A DNA stretch of 64,000 nt from Alistipes onderdonkii (GTDB taxonomy: Bacteria; Bacteroidota; Bacteroidia; Bacteroidales; Rikenellaceae): contig NZ_CP102251.1 in the NCBI RefSeq assembly GCF_025145285.1, forward strand, positions 1,054,001 through 1,118,000, in the 5' to 3' direction. Below, piece by piece: positions 9,401 through 18,309 of the stretch. Positions within the stretch are counted from its first letter, which is position 1. Each line of letters begins with the position of its first letter. The translations under genes and the position numbers were made by a program. Below the pieces are notes generated by a model. That model did no database searches, was not told the DNA's origin, and worked only from the letters and a program-made list of their open reading frames with translations.

Positions 9401-11693
9401 GCTCGTCCAGCCCCATAACTCGACGCTCAACGACGCACCGATCCGCCTGTTCGGCGTGACGCGGCTCGACGTCGAGGACGCCACGCGAAGGCTCACCCCC
9501 GTGGTCGAGATGCCCGAAACGGTAAAACCCGAATCGGAGGTGACGATAAAAGTCCGGGAGAAAAACGGCCGGAAAATGAGCTACGTGCTGGCGCTCGTCG
9601 ACGAGGGGCTGCTGGGACTGACGCGCTTCAAAACCCCCGACCCTTACGGTTATTTCAACGCGACCGAGGCACTGGGCGTCCGCACGTGGGACATGTTCGA
9701 CTATGTCATCGGCGCCTATGGCGGCAGGATCGAACAGATGTTCGCCATCGGCGGCGACGCCGAGCAGCCCAACACGGGGGCGCTCAAGGCACAGCGGTTC
9801 AAGCCCGTCGTACGGTTCATCGACGCACAGAAGCTGGGAGCCGGGAAGACGAACACGCACAAAATCACGCTCCCGCCCTACTTCGGCGAGGTTCGGGTGA
9901 TGGTGGTCGCCTCGAACGGCCGGGCATTCGGCGCCGCGGAAAAGGATGTCGCAGTGAAAAAACCGCTGCTGGTGCAGGCCACCATGCCCCGCGTAGTTTC
10001 CACCGACGAGGAAGTCGAGGTGCCGGTCACGGTCTTCGCCCTCGAAGACGGGGTCGGGAAAGTCGACGTAAAGATCGCCGCGAACGAATCGTTCTCGACC
10101 GTCGGGCCGTCCAGCAAGAGCATCACGCTCGGCCGGAGCGGCGAGGAGGTCGTATCGTTCCGCCTGAAGGTCAACACCAGAACCGGCATCGGAAAGGTGC
10201 GGGTCACGGCTACGTCGTCGGGCGACAGCTCCGCGTCGGAAATCGAACTGGACGTCCGGGAGCCGAACCCCTATGTGACCCTGTCGAAGGACTATGTCAT
10301 CGACCCGGGCAAGACGGCCGAGATAAGGCCCCTCAAGGAGAACGGCGAGGCCAAGCTGGAACTTTCGTCGATCCCGCCCTTAGACCTTTCGCGGCGCCTC
10401 GAATACCTGGTGAGGTATCCCCACGGCTGCATCGAGCAGATCACCTCGGGCGCCTTCCCGCAGCTCTACCTGCCCTCGGTCGTGGAGTGCGACGCGAACA
10501 TGCTGCAGGACATCGACCGCAACGTCAAGAGCGTGCTTTCACGCCTGGGCAGCTACCAGCTCTCCGACGGCGCATTCGCCTACTGGAGCGGCAACACGTC
10601 GGGTTCGGAATGGGGGACGGTCTATGCGACGCACTTCCTGATCGAGGCTGCGAAACACGGCTACGGCGTGGACAGGGCGATGCTCGACCGGGCGCTCAAA
10701 TACCTGCGCGGCAACCCCTCGGACTACTACCTGACCCAGGCCTATACCCAGTATGTGCTGGCGCTGAACGGGACTCCGACCCGGGGTGCCATGAACCAGC
10801 TCCGGGAAAAGGCCGCCTCGCTGAGTAGCGACGCCAAGTGGCTGCTGGCGGCGGCATACGCTTTGGACGGCAACAGGAAAGTCGCCGAAGGGCTGATCTC
10901 GCTCTGCGGGGACAACGCGGAAAAGGCCAACTCCTACGACGGCACCTACAACAGCGACGAACGCCGGATGTCGATCTCGCTCATGACGCTCACGATACTC
11001 GGACGCCGCGAAGAGGCTTTCCGCATGGCGCTGAAGATGTCGGACATCCTCAAGAAGGACAGGTGGCTCAGCACCCAGTCGACGGCATGGATGCTCAGCA
11101 CCCTTTCCAATTTCGCCGTAGCGGGACAGACCGGCATCGACGCCACAGCGGGCAGGGAGATCGTCAAGACCGACAAATCCATCGAGAGCATGCCCCTGGC
11201 CGCACCGACTGAGGTGAGGAACAACGGTTCGGGCAGCCTGTACGCGGTCGTCAGCCAGAGTTATACCCCCGGCAAGGGCGAGGAGACCGAAGCTGCGAAC
11301 GGCATCCGGATCGACGTTCGTTACACGAATATGGACGGTGCCGCCATCGACCCTGCCTCGATCCGGGTATCGACCGATTTCTACGCCATCGTGACCGTTT
11401 CGAACAAGAGCGGCTACGAACGGTACGCCGACCTTGCGCTGACCCACATCTTCCCGGCAGGATGGGAGATCACCTCCGAACGGGACTTGTCGTCGCTCAC
11501 CTACCAGGATATCCGCGACGACCGGGTGCTGAGCTACTTCGACCTGAGCAGGGGCGAAAGCAAGGAGATCCCCGTCAAGCTGACGGCAACCTACAAGGGG
11601 CGCTACTACCTGCCTTCGGTCTACTGCGAGGCGATGTACGACAACGCCGTCCGCGCCCTGAAAAAGGGACAGTGGGTCGAGGTGGTCGATTAA
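6441..11693 (+). CDS. Bacterial alpha-2-macroglobulin, lipoprotein with thioester motif
   Basis: 1750 aa from ATG 6441. The N-terminus is a lipoprotein signal (LLIASC, lipid Cys at about residue 20), followed by many macroglobulin-type beta domains, a MG7-A2M-like region (residues about 1000-1150), and the thioester motif CIEQ at residues 1330-1333, then an all-helical terpenoid-cyclase-like domain (YWSGNTSGSEWGTVYATHFL) and a C-terminal beta domain. These proteins act as periplasmic protease traps: cleavage of the bait region exposes the Cys-Gln thioester, which links the protease covalently. Divergent pbpC next door supports the known coupling of macroglobulin defence with PBP1C repair of the wall. 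The long open frame upstream of 6441 is only antisense to pbpC. A terminator follows at 11766. Confidence 0.93.
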   Translation: MKTICHALFALSALLIASCSKQTSDIIEWSTNGVTGVRMPLHVTFVENVQVEESAMQDAISITPAVGFDAYLSGMRMIRIVPKSPLQYDTQYKVAIDAAKLTGRQHKGIAEFRFATPKLRFTYNDSWLQQNDEMTGYVLIGEIVSSDYADGSYMERNLKISGAAGTDVKWTHSEDGLTHQYTVGNIVPRGDEGYTLTLDFNYDEKQTLRVEVPRKDEYAVIDHSVNPEPLAIVVTFSEPIRQNQDLKNLIRFDTKFRTSVDKNRLYIYPEARPTGAHSVTIGRDVVSKNGQKLKESYSFTATLPSRTPSIRFTGKGSILPSSNDMSLLFEAVNYQKARVRVRKIFANNLLQFFQQNYYDDQYYSSMDYVSRVVRDTTIDLGARSSTRLDQGNTYSLDLSRLITDSRKSMYLLEIRGVDPLTPVDDEYDYDYYFGDYRTYKERSKVVVQSDIGLICKSSGSDQYVVYTTDLVSARPKGGCKVRAYDRQNQVLAEASTDSEGRAVLRTKDEPYIVTAEAGGDVTFVKVEPGTALSLSNFDVGGTANPKGIKGYIFGERGVWRPGDDIHLTFIVTSDNPLPESHPASLEFFNPNGQLVQSLVNNSSSDGIYTFSLGTTPASPTGLWRAKITFGGAQFEKSVRVDAIKPNRMKIELKLGDGQLVDAAHFTGSLTARWLHGAPAAEAKAVLQAQLSQTATRFKGYEGYSFDDASKYFGTEEREIVTGTTDAQGSLSLSTDELSSLEGLSPGMLSGKFTVKVFEKSGDFSVDQQVATVSPYDTYFGIGVATQKSDWGDEYLDSRKEHIIKVVMLDAKGKPEPGSENVLVSVYKMDSYWWWDASTPNSQAHYAKNALNSNYKTLQATLSNGTGQATMRWSTGDYGYYMIRVTSPNRAHSATRIVCVSSSDWRGDVTSVPDAATRLALTRDKAKYVPGDKARVTIPSSPGARALVGIESGSVVRESFWVECTGKQTDIEIPVKEGMAPNIYVSVTLVQPHNSTLNDAPIRLFGVTRLDVEDATRRLTPVVEMPETVKPESEVTIKVREKNGRKMSYVLALVDEGLLGLTRFKTPDPYGYFNATEALGVRTWDMFDYVIGAYGGRIEQMFAIGGDAEQPNTGALKAQRFKPVVRFIDAQKLGAGKTNTHKITLPPYFGEVRVMVVASNGRAFGAAEKDVAVKKPLLVQATMPRVVSTDEEVEVPVTVFALEDGVGKVDVKIAANESFSTVGPSSKSITLGRSGEEVVSFRLKVNTRTGIGKVRVTATSSGDSSASEIELDVREPNPYVTLSKDYVIDPGKTAEIRPLKENGEAKLELSSIPPLDLSRRLEYLVRYPHGCIEQITSGAFPQLYLPSVVECDANMLQDIDRNVKSVLSRLGSYQLSDGAFAYWSGNTSGSEWGTVYATHFLIEAAKHGYGVDRAMLDRALKYLRGNPSDYYLTQAYTQYVLALNGTPTRGAMNQLREKAASLSSDAKWLLAAAYALDGNRKVAEGLISLCGDNAEKANSYDGTYNSDERRMSISLMTLTILGRREEAFRMALKMSDILKKDRWLSTQSTAWMLSTLSNFAVAGQTGIDATAGREIVKTDKSIESMPLAAPTEVRNNGSGSLYAVVSQSYTPGKGEETEAANGIRIDVRYTNMDGAAIDPASIRVSTDFYAIVTVSNKSGYERYADLALTHIFPAGWEITSERDLSSLTYQDIRDDRVLSYFDLSRGESKEIPVKLTATYKGRYYLPSVYCEAMYDNAVRALKKGQWVEVVD

Positions 11694-11765
11694 TGCCGCC
11701 CCGGCAGCCGGGAAAACGCAGCGTAACCGGCAAAAGATCCCGGCGACACCTGAAAATATATGGGA

Positions 11766-11797
11766 AAACGGCTTCGGGCATCCGGAGCCGTTTTTAT
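11766..11797 (+). terminator. Intrinsic terminator after the alpha-2-macroglobulin gene
   Basis: Stem ACGGCTTCGG / CCGGAGCCGT with a 4 nt loop followed by a run of T. It lies 72 nt after the stop and separates this gene from leuA. Confidence 0.8.
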
Positions 11798-11892
11798 TTC
11801 CGGATTCGTACTCCCGGAGGGAAAACGCTGCTAAATTCGGGTATAAGAGGCACTTTCCTCCGGTAAAATAGGAATTTAGAAAATATTTTTAA

Positions 11893-11900
11893 TATATTTG
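11893..11900 (+). promoter_or_regulatory. Probable -7 box of the leu operon
   Basis: TATATTTG matches TAnnTTTG and lies 29 nt before the leuA ATG. No TTTG is seen at the usual -33 spacing. I looked for a leucine leader peptide or attenuator in this gap and saw none, unlike the ilv operon. Confidence 0.5.
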
Positions 11901-11929
11901 TTGCCAAGGTTAGTTAGATTAGTCATATT

Positions 11930-13450
11930 ATGTGCGAGAAACTGTTTATTTTCGACACCACGCTCCGTGATGGCGAGCAGGTGCCGGGCTGCCAATTGAA
12001 CACCACCGAGAAGATCGAAGTCGCCAAGTTGCTGGAAAGCCTCGGCGTGGACGTCATCGAAGCGGGGTTCCCGATTTCCAGCCCCGGAGACTTCAACTCC
12101 GTACTCGAGATTTCGAAGGCCGTTTCGGCCCCGACGATTTGTGCGCTGACCCGCGCCGTGAAAAAAGACATCGACGTCGCCGCCGATGCCCTGCGACTGG
12201 CCAGACACAAACGCATCCACACGGGTATAGGCGTTTCGCCCCAGCACATTTACGACAAACTGCGCTCGACGCCCGAGAAAATCCTCGAACAGGCCGTCGA
12301 AGCCGTGAAATACGCCAAAAGCTATGTCGAGGACGTGGAGTTCTACGCCGAAGACGCCGGGCGCGCCGATCCTCAATACCTCGCCCGCGTGGTCGAGGCC
12401 GCCATTGCGGCCGGGGCTACGGTGGTCAACATTCCCGACACCACGGGCTACTGCCTGCCCCACGAATACGGCGCGAAGATCAAATACCTGGTCGACCACG
12501 TATCCAACATCGACAAGGCGATCATCTCGACCCACTGCCACAACGACCTGGGCATGGCTACGGCCAACACCCTGAGCGGCATCCTCAACGGTGCGCGACA
12601 GGCCGAGGTGACGATCAACGGCATCGGCGAACGCGCGGGCAACACCTCGCTCGAAGAGGTGGTGATGACGCTGCGCTGCCACAAGGAGATCGCCGTCGAC
12701 ACCGGCATCGACGCACGCCTGATCACCAAAGCCTCGCACCTGGTGTCGAGCCTGATGAACATGCCCGTGCAGCCCAACAAGGCGATCGTCGGCCGCAACG
12801 CCTTCGCCCACTCGTCGGGCATCCACCAGGACGGCGTGCTGAAAGACCGCCAGACCTACGAGATCATCGACCCGCAGGACATCGGCCTCAACGAGTCGGT
12901 CATCGCCCTGACGGCCCGCAGCGGCCGCGCGGCGCTCGTACACAGGCTCGAACTGCTCGGCTACGACCTCACGCAGGAAGAGCTGGACGACACATACGGC
13001 AAGTTCCTCGAGCTTGCCGACAAGAAAAAGGAGATCCACGACTACGACCTGCTATATCTGGTGGGCGACATCGACCGCATGAAACAGCAGTCCGTATCGC
13101 TCAAATTCCTGCAGGTGACCACCGGCACGCTCGTCCCGACGGCGACCGTGGTGCTGAAGTTCGGCGACCACGAGCGCATGGCCATCGCCACAGGCAACGG
13201 CCCGGTGGATGCCGCCGTGTCGGCGATCAAGACCCTGATCAACGAGAAGGTCGTGCTCATGGAGTTCCTCATGCAGGCCATCACCAAAGGTTCGAACGAC
13301 GTGGGGCGCGTACACGTACAGGTACAGTGCGGCAGCCGCACCGTCCACGGCTTCGCCGCGCACACCGACACCACACGGGCGTCGATCGAGGCGTTCCTCG
13401 ACGCGCTGCGCGTACTGAACGTAACCGAACGCAAGGAAAAGGAGGAGTAA
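11930..13450 (+). CDS. leuA: 2-isopropylmalate synthase
   Basis: 506 aa. It condenses acetyl-CoA with 2-oxoisovalerate, the first committed step of leucine synthesis, in the cytoplasm. The start [12 protein letters not shown] (residues 6-17) has the catalytic Arg/Asp and metal ligand; STHCHND near residues 201-205 has the metal-binding histidines; [13 protein letters not shown] follows. Residues about 380-500 form the LeuA dimer domain that normally binds leucine for feedback inhibition ([13 protein letters not shown]). It is first in the leuA-leuC-leuD-cimA-leuB cluster, and its stop is 1 nt before leuC. A second, distinct HMGL-like synthase sits three genes later, so this one is taken as the true LeuA. 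Confidence 0.95.
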   Translation: MCEKLFIFDTTLRDGEQVPGCQLNTTEKIEVAKLLESLGVDVIEAGFPISSPGDFNSVLEISKAVSAPTICALTRAVKKDIDVAADALRLARHKRIHTGIGVSPQHIYDKLRSTPEKILEQAVEAVKYAKSYVEDVEFYAEDAGRADPQYLARVVEAAIAAGATVVNIPDTTGYCLPHEYGAKIKYLVDHVSNIDKAIISTHCHNDLGMATANTLSGILNGARQAEVTINGIGERAGNTSLEEVVMTLRCHKEIAVDTGIDARLITKASHLVSSLMNMPVQPNKAIVGRNAFAHSSGIHQDGVLKDRQTYEIIDPQDIGLNESVIALTARSGRAALVHRLELLGYDLTQEELDDTYGKFLELADKKKEIHDYDLLYLVGDIDRMKQQSVSLKFLQVTTGTLVPTATVVLKFGDHERMAIATGNGPVDAAVSAIKTLINEKVVLMEFLMQAITKGSNDVGRVHVQVQCGSRTVHGFAAHTDTTRASIEAFLDALRVLNVTERKEKEE

Positions 13451-13451
13451 G

Positions 13452-14828
13452 ATGGGCAGGACACTTCTGGACAAGATATGGGATGCGCACACCGTGCGCA
13501 CCGAAGACGGCGGACGTTCGGTGCTCTACATCGACCGCCAGTACATCCACGAGGTGACGTCGCCCGTGGCTTTCGCAGGCCTGGAACGGCGCGGCATCGG
13601 CGTGGCACGCCCGGCACAAATCACCGCCACGGCCGACCACAACATCCCGACCGTCGACCAGCACCTGCCGATCGCCGAGGCCGAATCGCGGCGCCAGGTC
13701 GAGGCGCTGGAGGCCAACTGCGCCAAATTCGGCATCGAACATTTCGGCGTGGGAAACCCGCGCCAGGGCATCGTGCACATCATCGGCCCCGAACTGGGAT
13801 TCACACAGCCGGGCATGACCATCGTCTGCGGCGACAGCCACACCTCGACGCACGGGGCACTGGGCGCCGTGGCATTCGGCGTTGGCACTTCGGAGGTCGA
13901 GATGGTCTTCGCCAGCCAGTGCATCATCCAGTCCAAGCCGCGGAGCATGCGCATCACGGTCGACGGGACACTGCGCCCGGGCGTCGAAGCCAAAGATGTC
14001 GTGCTCTACATCATCTCGCAGCTCACCGCTTCGGGCGGCACGGGCTACTTCATCGAGTTCGCCGGCGAAGCGATCCGTTCGCTCTCGATGGAGGGGCGCA
14101 TGACCGTCTGCAACATGAGCATCGAGTGCGGTGCGCGGGGCGGCATGATCGCCCCCGACCGGACGACGTTCGACTACCTGCGCGGGCGCGAACGTGCGCC
14201 GCAGGGAGCGGCGTTCGACCAGGCCGTCGCCCGCTGGGAAGCGCTTTACAGCGATGCCGACGCCGTATTCGACAAGGAGTACCGGTTCGATGCCGCCGAC
14301 ATCGCCCCGATGATTACCTACGGCACCAACCCCGGCATGGGCATGGCCGTCGATGCGGAGATCCCGGCCGAGGCCGACCCCAAGGCATTGGAGTACATGG
14401 GATTCAAAGCCGGGGAAAAGCTGCTCGGCAAACCCGTCGACTATGTCTTCGTGGGCAGCTGCACCAACGGCCGCATCGAAGACCTGCGGCGCTTCGCCAA
14501 GCTGGTCGAAGGCCGGCGCAAGGCCCAGGGCGTGACGGCATGGATCGTCCCCGGTTCGAAAGGCGTCGAAGCCGCCGCACGGGCCGAAGGGCTCGACAAA
14601 GTGCTCGCCGCCGCCGGGTTCGAGCTCCGACAGCCGGGCTGCTCGGCGTGCCTGGCGATGAACGCCGACAAGATCCCGGCAGGCAAATACAGCGTTTCGA
14701 CCTCGAACCGCAACTTCGAAGGGCGCCAGGGGCCCGGTGCGCGCACCATGCTTGCAGGCATTGCGGTAGCCGCCGCGGCCGCGGTATGCGGCAGGATCGA
14801 GGATCCGCGCAAGGTGTTTGAAATGTAA
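13452..14828 (+). CDS. leuC: 3-isopropylmalate dehydratase large subunit
   Basis: 458 aa, normal for LeuC. With LeuD it isomerises 2- to 3-isopropylmalate through a 4Fe-4S cluster; the ligands are the Cys in [12 protein letters not shown] and the two in [11 protein letters not shown]. The block [15 protein letters not shown] is an aconitase-family signature. It starts one base after the leuA stop. The same enzyme pair can hydrate citraconate to beta-methylmalate, which matters because a citramalate synthase-like gene follows. A 158 bp gap carrying a dispersed repeat separates it from leuD. Confidence 0.96.
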   Translation: MGRTLLDKIWDAHTVRTEDGGRSVLYIDRQYIHEVTSPVAFAGLERRGIGVARPAQITATADHNIPTVDQHLPIAEAESRRQVEALEANCAKFGIEHFGVGNPRQGIVHIIGPELGFTQPGMTIVCGDSHTSTHGALGAVAFGVGTSEVEMVFASQCIIQSKPRSMRITVDGTLRPGVEAKDVVLYIISQLTASGGTGYFIEFAGEAIRSLSMEGRMTVCNMSIECGARGGMIAPDRTTFDYLRGRERAPQGAAFDQAVARWEALYSDADAVFDKEYRFDAADIAPMITYGTNPGMGMAVDAEIPAEADPKALEYMGFKAGEKLLGKPVDYVFVGSCTNGRIEDLRRFAKLVEGRRKAQGVTAWIVPGSKGVEAAARAEGLDKVLAAAGFELRQPGCSACLAMNADKIPAGKYSVSTSNRNFEGRQGPGARTMLAGIAVAAAAAVCGRIEDPRKVFEM

Positions 14829-14950
14829 AAATTTTTAACTTCGGTTTGGATCGGCCGGTCGTTGCCGCCGCCTTCGGCGTCGTTTATAATTCCGGCCCAC
14901 CCCCAAACCCCCGCCTCAGGCAGGGGCTTACATGCCGCTTTGCGGCAAAA
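14827..14950. repeat. Dispersed intergenic repeat, copy A
   Basis: GC-rich element filling most of the leuC-leuD gap. It aligns by eye with copy B at 26561-26695: an AATTTTT start, then GTCGTTGCCGCCGCCT, CGGC, TTATAATTCCGGCC, and a CCCCGCCTCAGGCAGGGG hairpin, then a second hairpin (TGCCGCTTTGCGGCA). Both strands have stop codons; it does not code. Confidence 0.65.
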
Positions 14951-14986
14951 TGGCCGCTGCCGAATGCCGGAAAAAACAAAACCAAT

Positions 14987-15580
14987 ATGTCCATACCCAA
15001 ATTCGAAACCTTCACCTCGGGGGCCGTGCCCGTGAGCACGGAGAACATAGATACCGACCAGATCATCCCGGCACGTTTCCTGAAAGCCACCCAGCGCAAA
15101 GGATTCGGCGACAACCTCTTCCGCGACTGGCGCTACGACGCCCGGGGGCAGCGGATCGCCTCGTTCCCGCTCAACGACAGCCGTTATGGGGGCAAAATCC
15201 TCGTCGCAGGCCGCAACTTCGGCTGCGGCAGTTCGCGCGAGCACGCCGCATGGGCCATCGCCGACTACGGGTTCCGCGTCGTGGTGTCGAGCTTCTTCGC
15301 CGACATCTTCCGCAACAATGCCCTCAACAACGGGCTGCTGCCGATCACGGTAAGCGGAGAGTTCCTCGCGGCGGTCTTCGCGGCGATCGACGGCGACCCT
15401 GCGACGCAATTCACCGTAGACCTGGACAACCAGACGCTGACGATCTGCGCCACGGGCCGCAGCGAGCGCTTCGAGATCGACGCATACAAGAAGCGGTGCC
15501 TGCTGAACGGCTACGACGACGTGGACTATCTGCGCAGCATCGCGCCCCAGATCGAAGCGTTCGAACAGGCGCATAAATAG
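14987..15580 (+). CDS. leuD: 3-isopropylmalate dehydratase small subunit
   Basis: 197 aa from ATG 14987; the upstream in-frame extension to 14846 is translated repeat sequence and is rejected, because [12 protein letters not shown] is the normal LeuD start. Visible family motifs are [17 protein letters not shown] and [14 protein letters not shown]. It is the swivel subunit that completes the active site with LeuC. It is 7 nt upstream of the citramalate synthase-like gene. Length is normal. Confidence 0.95.
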   Translation: MSIPKFETFTSGAVPVSTENIDTDQIIPARFLKATQRKGFGDNLFRDWRYDARGQRIASFPLNDSRYGGKILVAGRNFGCGSSREHAAWAIADYGFRVVVSSFFADIFRNNALNNGLLPITVSGEFLAAVFAAIDGDPATQFTVDLDNQTLTICATGRSERFEIDAYKKRCLLNGYDDVDYLRSIAPQIEAFEQAHK

Positions 15581-15587
15581 CAGCGCA

Positions 15588-17129
15588 ATGTATCCCCGCG
15601 TAGAGATAATGGATACCACGCTGCGCGACGGCGAGCAGACGTCGGGGGTTTCGTTCAACGCCCGCGAAAAACTCTCCATCGCCCGGCTGTTGCTGGAAGA
15701 ACTGTGCGTGAGCCGCATCGAGATCGCCTCGGCGCGGGTTTCGCAGGGCGAGCAGGAGGCCGTGCGCCGCATCGCCGAATGGGCTGCCGCGAAGGGTTAT
15801 ACCGACCGCATCGAGGCGTTGGGATTCATCGACGGCGGCGTGTCGCTCGACTGGCTCGGCCAAGCCGGGTGCCGCGTGGTGAACCTGCTGGCGAAGGGGT
15901 CGCTCAAACACTGCCGCGAACAGCTGCGCCGCACCCCGCAGGAGCACCTCTGCGACATCCGCGCCACGATCGGCGGGGCCGTCGCGCGGGGCATGAAGGT
16001 GAACGTCTACCTCGAAGACTGGTCGAACGGTATGCAGGATTCGCCCGGGTACGTCTACACGATACTCGACGGGCTGGCCGACGCCCCCGTGCAGCGCTTC
16101 ATGTGCCCCGACACGCTGGGTATCCTCGACCCCTATGCCACCGAACGGTTTTGCCGCGACATGGTGACACGCTATCCGCAGCTTAGGTTCGACTTCCATG
16201 CCCATAACGATTACGACCTGGCCGTGGCCAACACCGCAGCTGCGGTGAAAGCCGGGTTCCACGGGGTTCACGTAACCATAAACGGGCTGGGCGAACGCGC
16301 AGGAAACGCACCCCTGTCGAGCACGGTGGCCGTGCTGCACGACCGGCTTCACTGCCTCACGGGCATCGACGAAACGAAGATCAACCACGTCAGCCGCATG
16401 GTCGAGACCTACACGGGCATCCGTATCCCGGGCAACCGCCCGATCGTCGGCGAGAACGTCTTTACGCAGTGTGCCGGCATCCATGCCGACGGCGACAACA
16501 AGAACAACCTCTATTTCAACGAGCTGCTGCCCGAACGCTTCGGACGCGTACGCGAATACGCTCTGGGCAAGACCTCGGGCAAGGCCAACATCCTGAAGAA
16601 CCTCGAAGCGCTGGGCATCGAGCTCGACGAAGCCTCGATGCGCAAGGTAACCGAACGGGTGGTCGAGCTGAGCGACAAGAAGGAGCTGGTGACGGCCGAA
16701 GACCTGCCCTACATCATCGCCGACGTACTGCGCTACGACCAGGTCGAAAACCCCGTGCGGATACTCAATTACAGCCTGTCGCTGGCACAGGGGCTGCACC
16801 CGGCCGCTACGCTCAAGATCGAGATCAACGGCTGCGAATACGAGCAGACCTCGGTCGGCGACGGCCAGTACGACGCCTTCATGCGGGCGCTCAGGCAGAT
16901 CTACAAGCACCAGCTCGGCCGCGAGTTCCCGATGCTGCGCAACTACACCGTCTCGATCCCGCCCGGCGGACGAACCGATGCCTTCGTGCAGACGATCATC
17001 ACGTGGGAGACGGGCGGCAAGGAGTTCAAGACCCGCGGACTGGATGCCGACCAGACCGAAGCCGCCATCAAGGCGACGATCAAAATGCTGAACATAATCG
17101 AACCAACATACAACGACCATGGATGTTAA
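15588..17129 (+). CDS. cimA: (R)-citramalate synthase-like (LeuA/CimA family)
   Basis: 513 aa HMGL-like TIM barrel plus C-terminal regulatory domain. The start [18 protein letters not shown] and the HAHNDYD metal site place it in the LeuA/citramalate synthase family. Several stretches (IEIASARVSQGE, VYLEDWSNG, VFTQCAGIHADGD, LPERFGRVREYALGK, VTAEDLPYIIADV, IPPGGRTDAFV) match, from memory, the Leptospira-type citramalate synthase better than LeuA. That enzyme makes citramalate from pyruvate and acetyl-CoA; LeuCD and LeuB then give 2-oxobutyrate for isoleucine. The cluster already has a leuA, so a second function is likely. It overlaps leuB by 11 nt, implying translational coupling. Alternative: a second 2-isopropylmalate synthase. 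Specificity needs residue-level comparison or assay. Confidence 0.72.
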   Translation: MYPRVEIMDTTLRDGEQTSGVSFNAREKLSIARLLLEELCVSRIEIASARVSQGEQEAVRRIAEWAAAKGYTDRIEALGFIDGGVSLDWLGQAGCRVVNLLAKGSLKHCREQLRRTPQEHLCDIRATIGGAVARGMKVNVYLEDWSNGMQDSPGYVYTILDGLADAPVQRFMCPDTLGILDPYATERFCRDMVTRYPQLRFDFHAHNDYDLAVANTAAAVKAGFHGVHVTINGLGERAGNAPLSSTVAVLHDRLHCLTGIDETKINHVSRMVETYTGIRIPGNRPIVGENVFTQCAGIHADGDNKNNLYFNELLPERFGRVREYALGKTSGKANILKNLEALGIELDEASMRKVTERVVELSDKKELVTAEDLPYIIADVLRYDQVENPVRILNYSLSLAQGLHPAATLKIEINGCEYEQTSVGDGQYDAFMRALRQIYKHQLGREFPMLRNYTVSIPPGGRTDAFVQTIITWETGGKEFKTRGLDADQTEAAIKATIKMLNIIEPTYNDHGC

Positions 17130-18180
17130 CATAGCCCTTTTAGCCGGCGACGGCATCGGCCCCGAAATCATTGCCGAGGCCACGAAAGTACTCGACCGCG
17201 TGGCGGCGAAATTCGGACACCGATTCGACTACCGCGAGGCGTTAGTGGGCGCCTGCGCCATCGACGCCACGGGCGACCCCTATCCCGACGAGACGCACGC
17301 CATCTGCCAGGCTGCCGACGCCGTATTGTTCGGTGCCATCGGCGACCCCAAGTACGACAACGACCCCAAGGCCCCGGTACGTCCCGAGCAGGGACTGCTG
17401 CGCATGCGCAAATCGCTGGGACTGTTCGCCAACCTGCGCCCCATCGCATTGTTCGACACGCTGGCCAGCCGCTCGCCGCTCAAGGCAGAGGTGGTGCGCG
17501 GCACCGATTTCATCTGCGTGCGCGAACTGACGAGCGGCATCTATTTCGGCCGACCGCAGGGGCGCAACGAAGCCGGGACGGAGGCTTTCGACACCTGCAC
17601 CTACACGCGCACGGAGATCGAACGTGTGCTGGACGTCGCATTCCGGCTCGCCATGAGCCGCCAGCGGCGCCTGACGGTCGTGGACAAGGCCAACGTGCTC
17701 GAAACCTCGCGCCTGTGGCGGGAGGTCGCGCAGGATATGGCGCCCCGGTACCCCGAAGTGGAGCTGGAATTCATGTTCGTGGACAACGCCGCGATGCAGA
17801 TCGTACGCCAGCCGACCCATTTCGACGTGATCGTCACCGAGAACATGTTCGGCGACATCCTCACCGACGAGGCCAGCGTCATCAGCGGCTCGCTCGGCAT
17901 GCTCCCCTCGGCGAGCGTCGGGTCGGAAGTGGCGCTCTTCGAGCCGATCCACGGCTCCTATCCGCAGGCTGCGGGGAAGAACATCGCCAACCCGATGGCC
18001 ACGATCCTCTCGGCCGCCATGCTGCTCGAACACCTGGGGCTCGACAGGGAAGGCAGCGCCGTGCGGGCCGCCGTAGACAAGGCGCTCACCGAAGGCGTCG
18101 TCACCGAAGACCTCGCCGCACAGGGCGAACGCCGCTACTCGACCTCCGAGGTCGGGGACTTCATCGCCGCGCATATTTAG
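17119..18180 (+). CDS. leuB: 3-isopropylmalate dehydrogenase
   Basis: 353 aa. NAD-dependent oxidative decarboxylase of the isocitrate/isopropylmalate dehydrogenase family. ALLAGDGIGPEI is the N-terminal signature, RKSLGLFANLRP the substrate-binding arginines, and VTENMFGDILTDEASVISGS the metal-binding Asp segment. The ATG lies inside the end of the preceding gene (11 nt overlap). It would serve leucine synthesis and, if the neighbour is CimA, also oxidise beta-methylmalate for isoleucine. It is the last gene of the cluster; a strong bidirectional terminator follows. Confidence 0.96.
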   Translation: MDVNIALLAGDGIGPEIIAEATKVLDRVAAKFGHRFDYREALVGACAIDATGDPYPDETHAICQAADAVLFGAIGDPKYDNDPKAPVRPEQGLLRMRKSLGLFANLRPIALFDTLASRSPLKAEVVRGTDFICVRELTSGIYFGRPQGRNEAGTEAFDTCTYTRTEIERVLDVAFRLAMSRQRRLTVVDKANVLETSRLWREVAQDMAPRYPEVELEFMFVDNAAMQIVRQPTHFDVIVTENMFGDILTDEASVISGSLGMLPSASVGSEVALFEPIHGSYPQAAGKNIANPMATILSAAMLLEHLGLDREGSAVRAAVDKALTEGVVTEDLAAQGERRYSTSEVGDFIAAHI

Positions 18181-18211
18181 GCACGCCCCGCTCCGGGGGC
18201 TCCTATCCGCA

Positions 18212-18250
18212 AAAAAGGGGTTGCAACCGCAAAGGTTGCAACCCCTTTTT
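18212..18250. terminator. Bidirectional terminator between leuB and thrC
   Basis: Perfect 17 bp inverted repeat (AAAAAGGGGTTGCAACC and its complement) with a 5 nt loop, giving T runs on both strands. It ends the leu operon (+) and the thr operon (-). Confidence 0.92.
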
Positions 18251-18309
18251 CCGTGCAGGCCACGAGGCGCACCCCGCCCGGACAGCAACGCCACGGCCCA
18301 ACAGCCGGT

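Noticed and set aside
11694..11929. Search for a leucine leader peptide before leuA
   Set aside because: No short ORF rich in Leu/Val/Ile codons and no terminator between the -7 box and the ATG.
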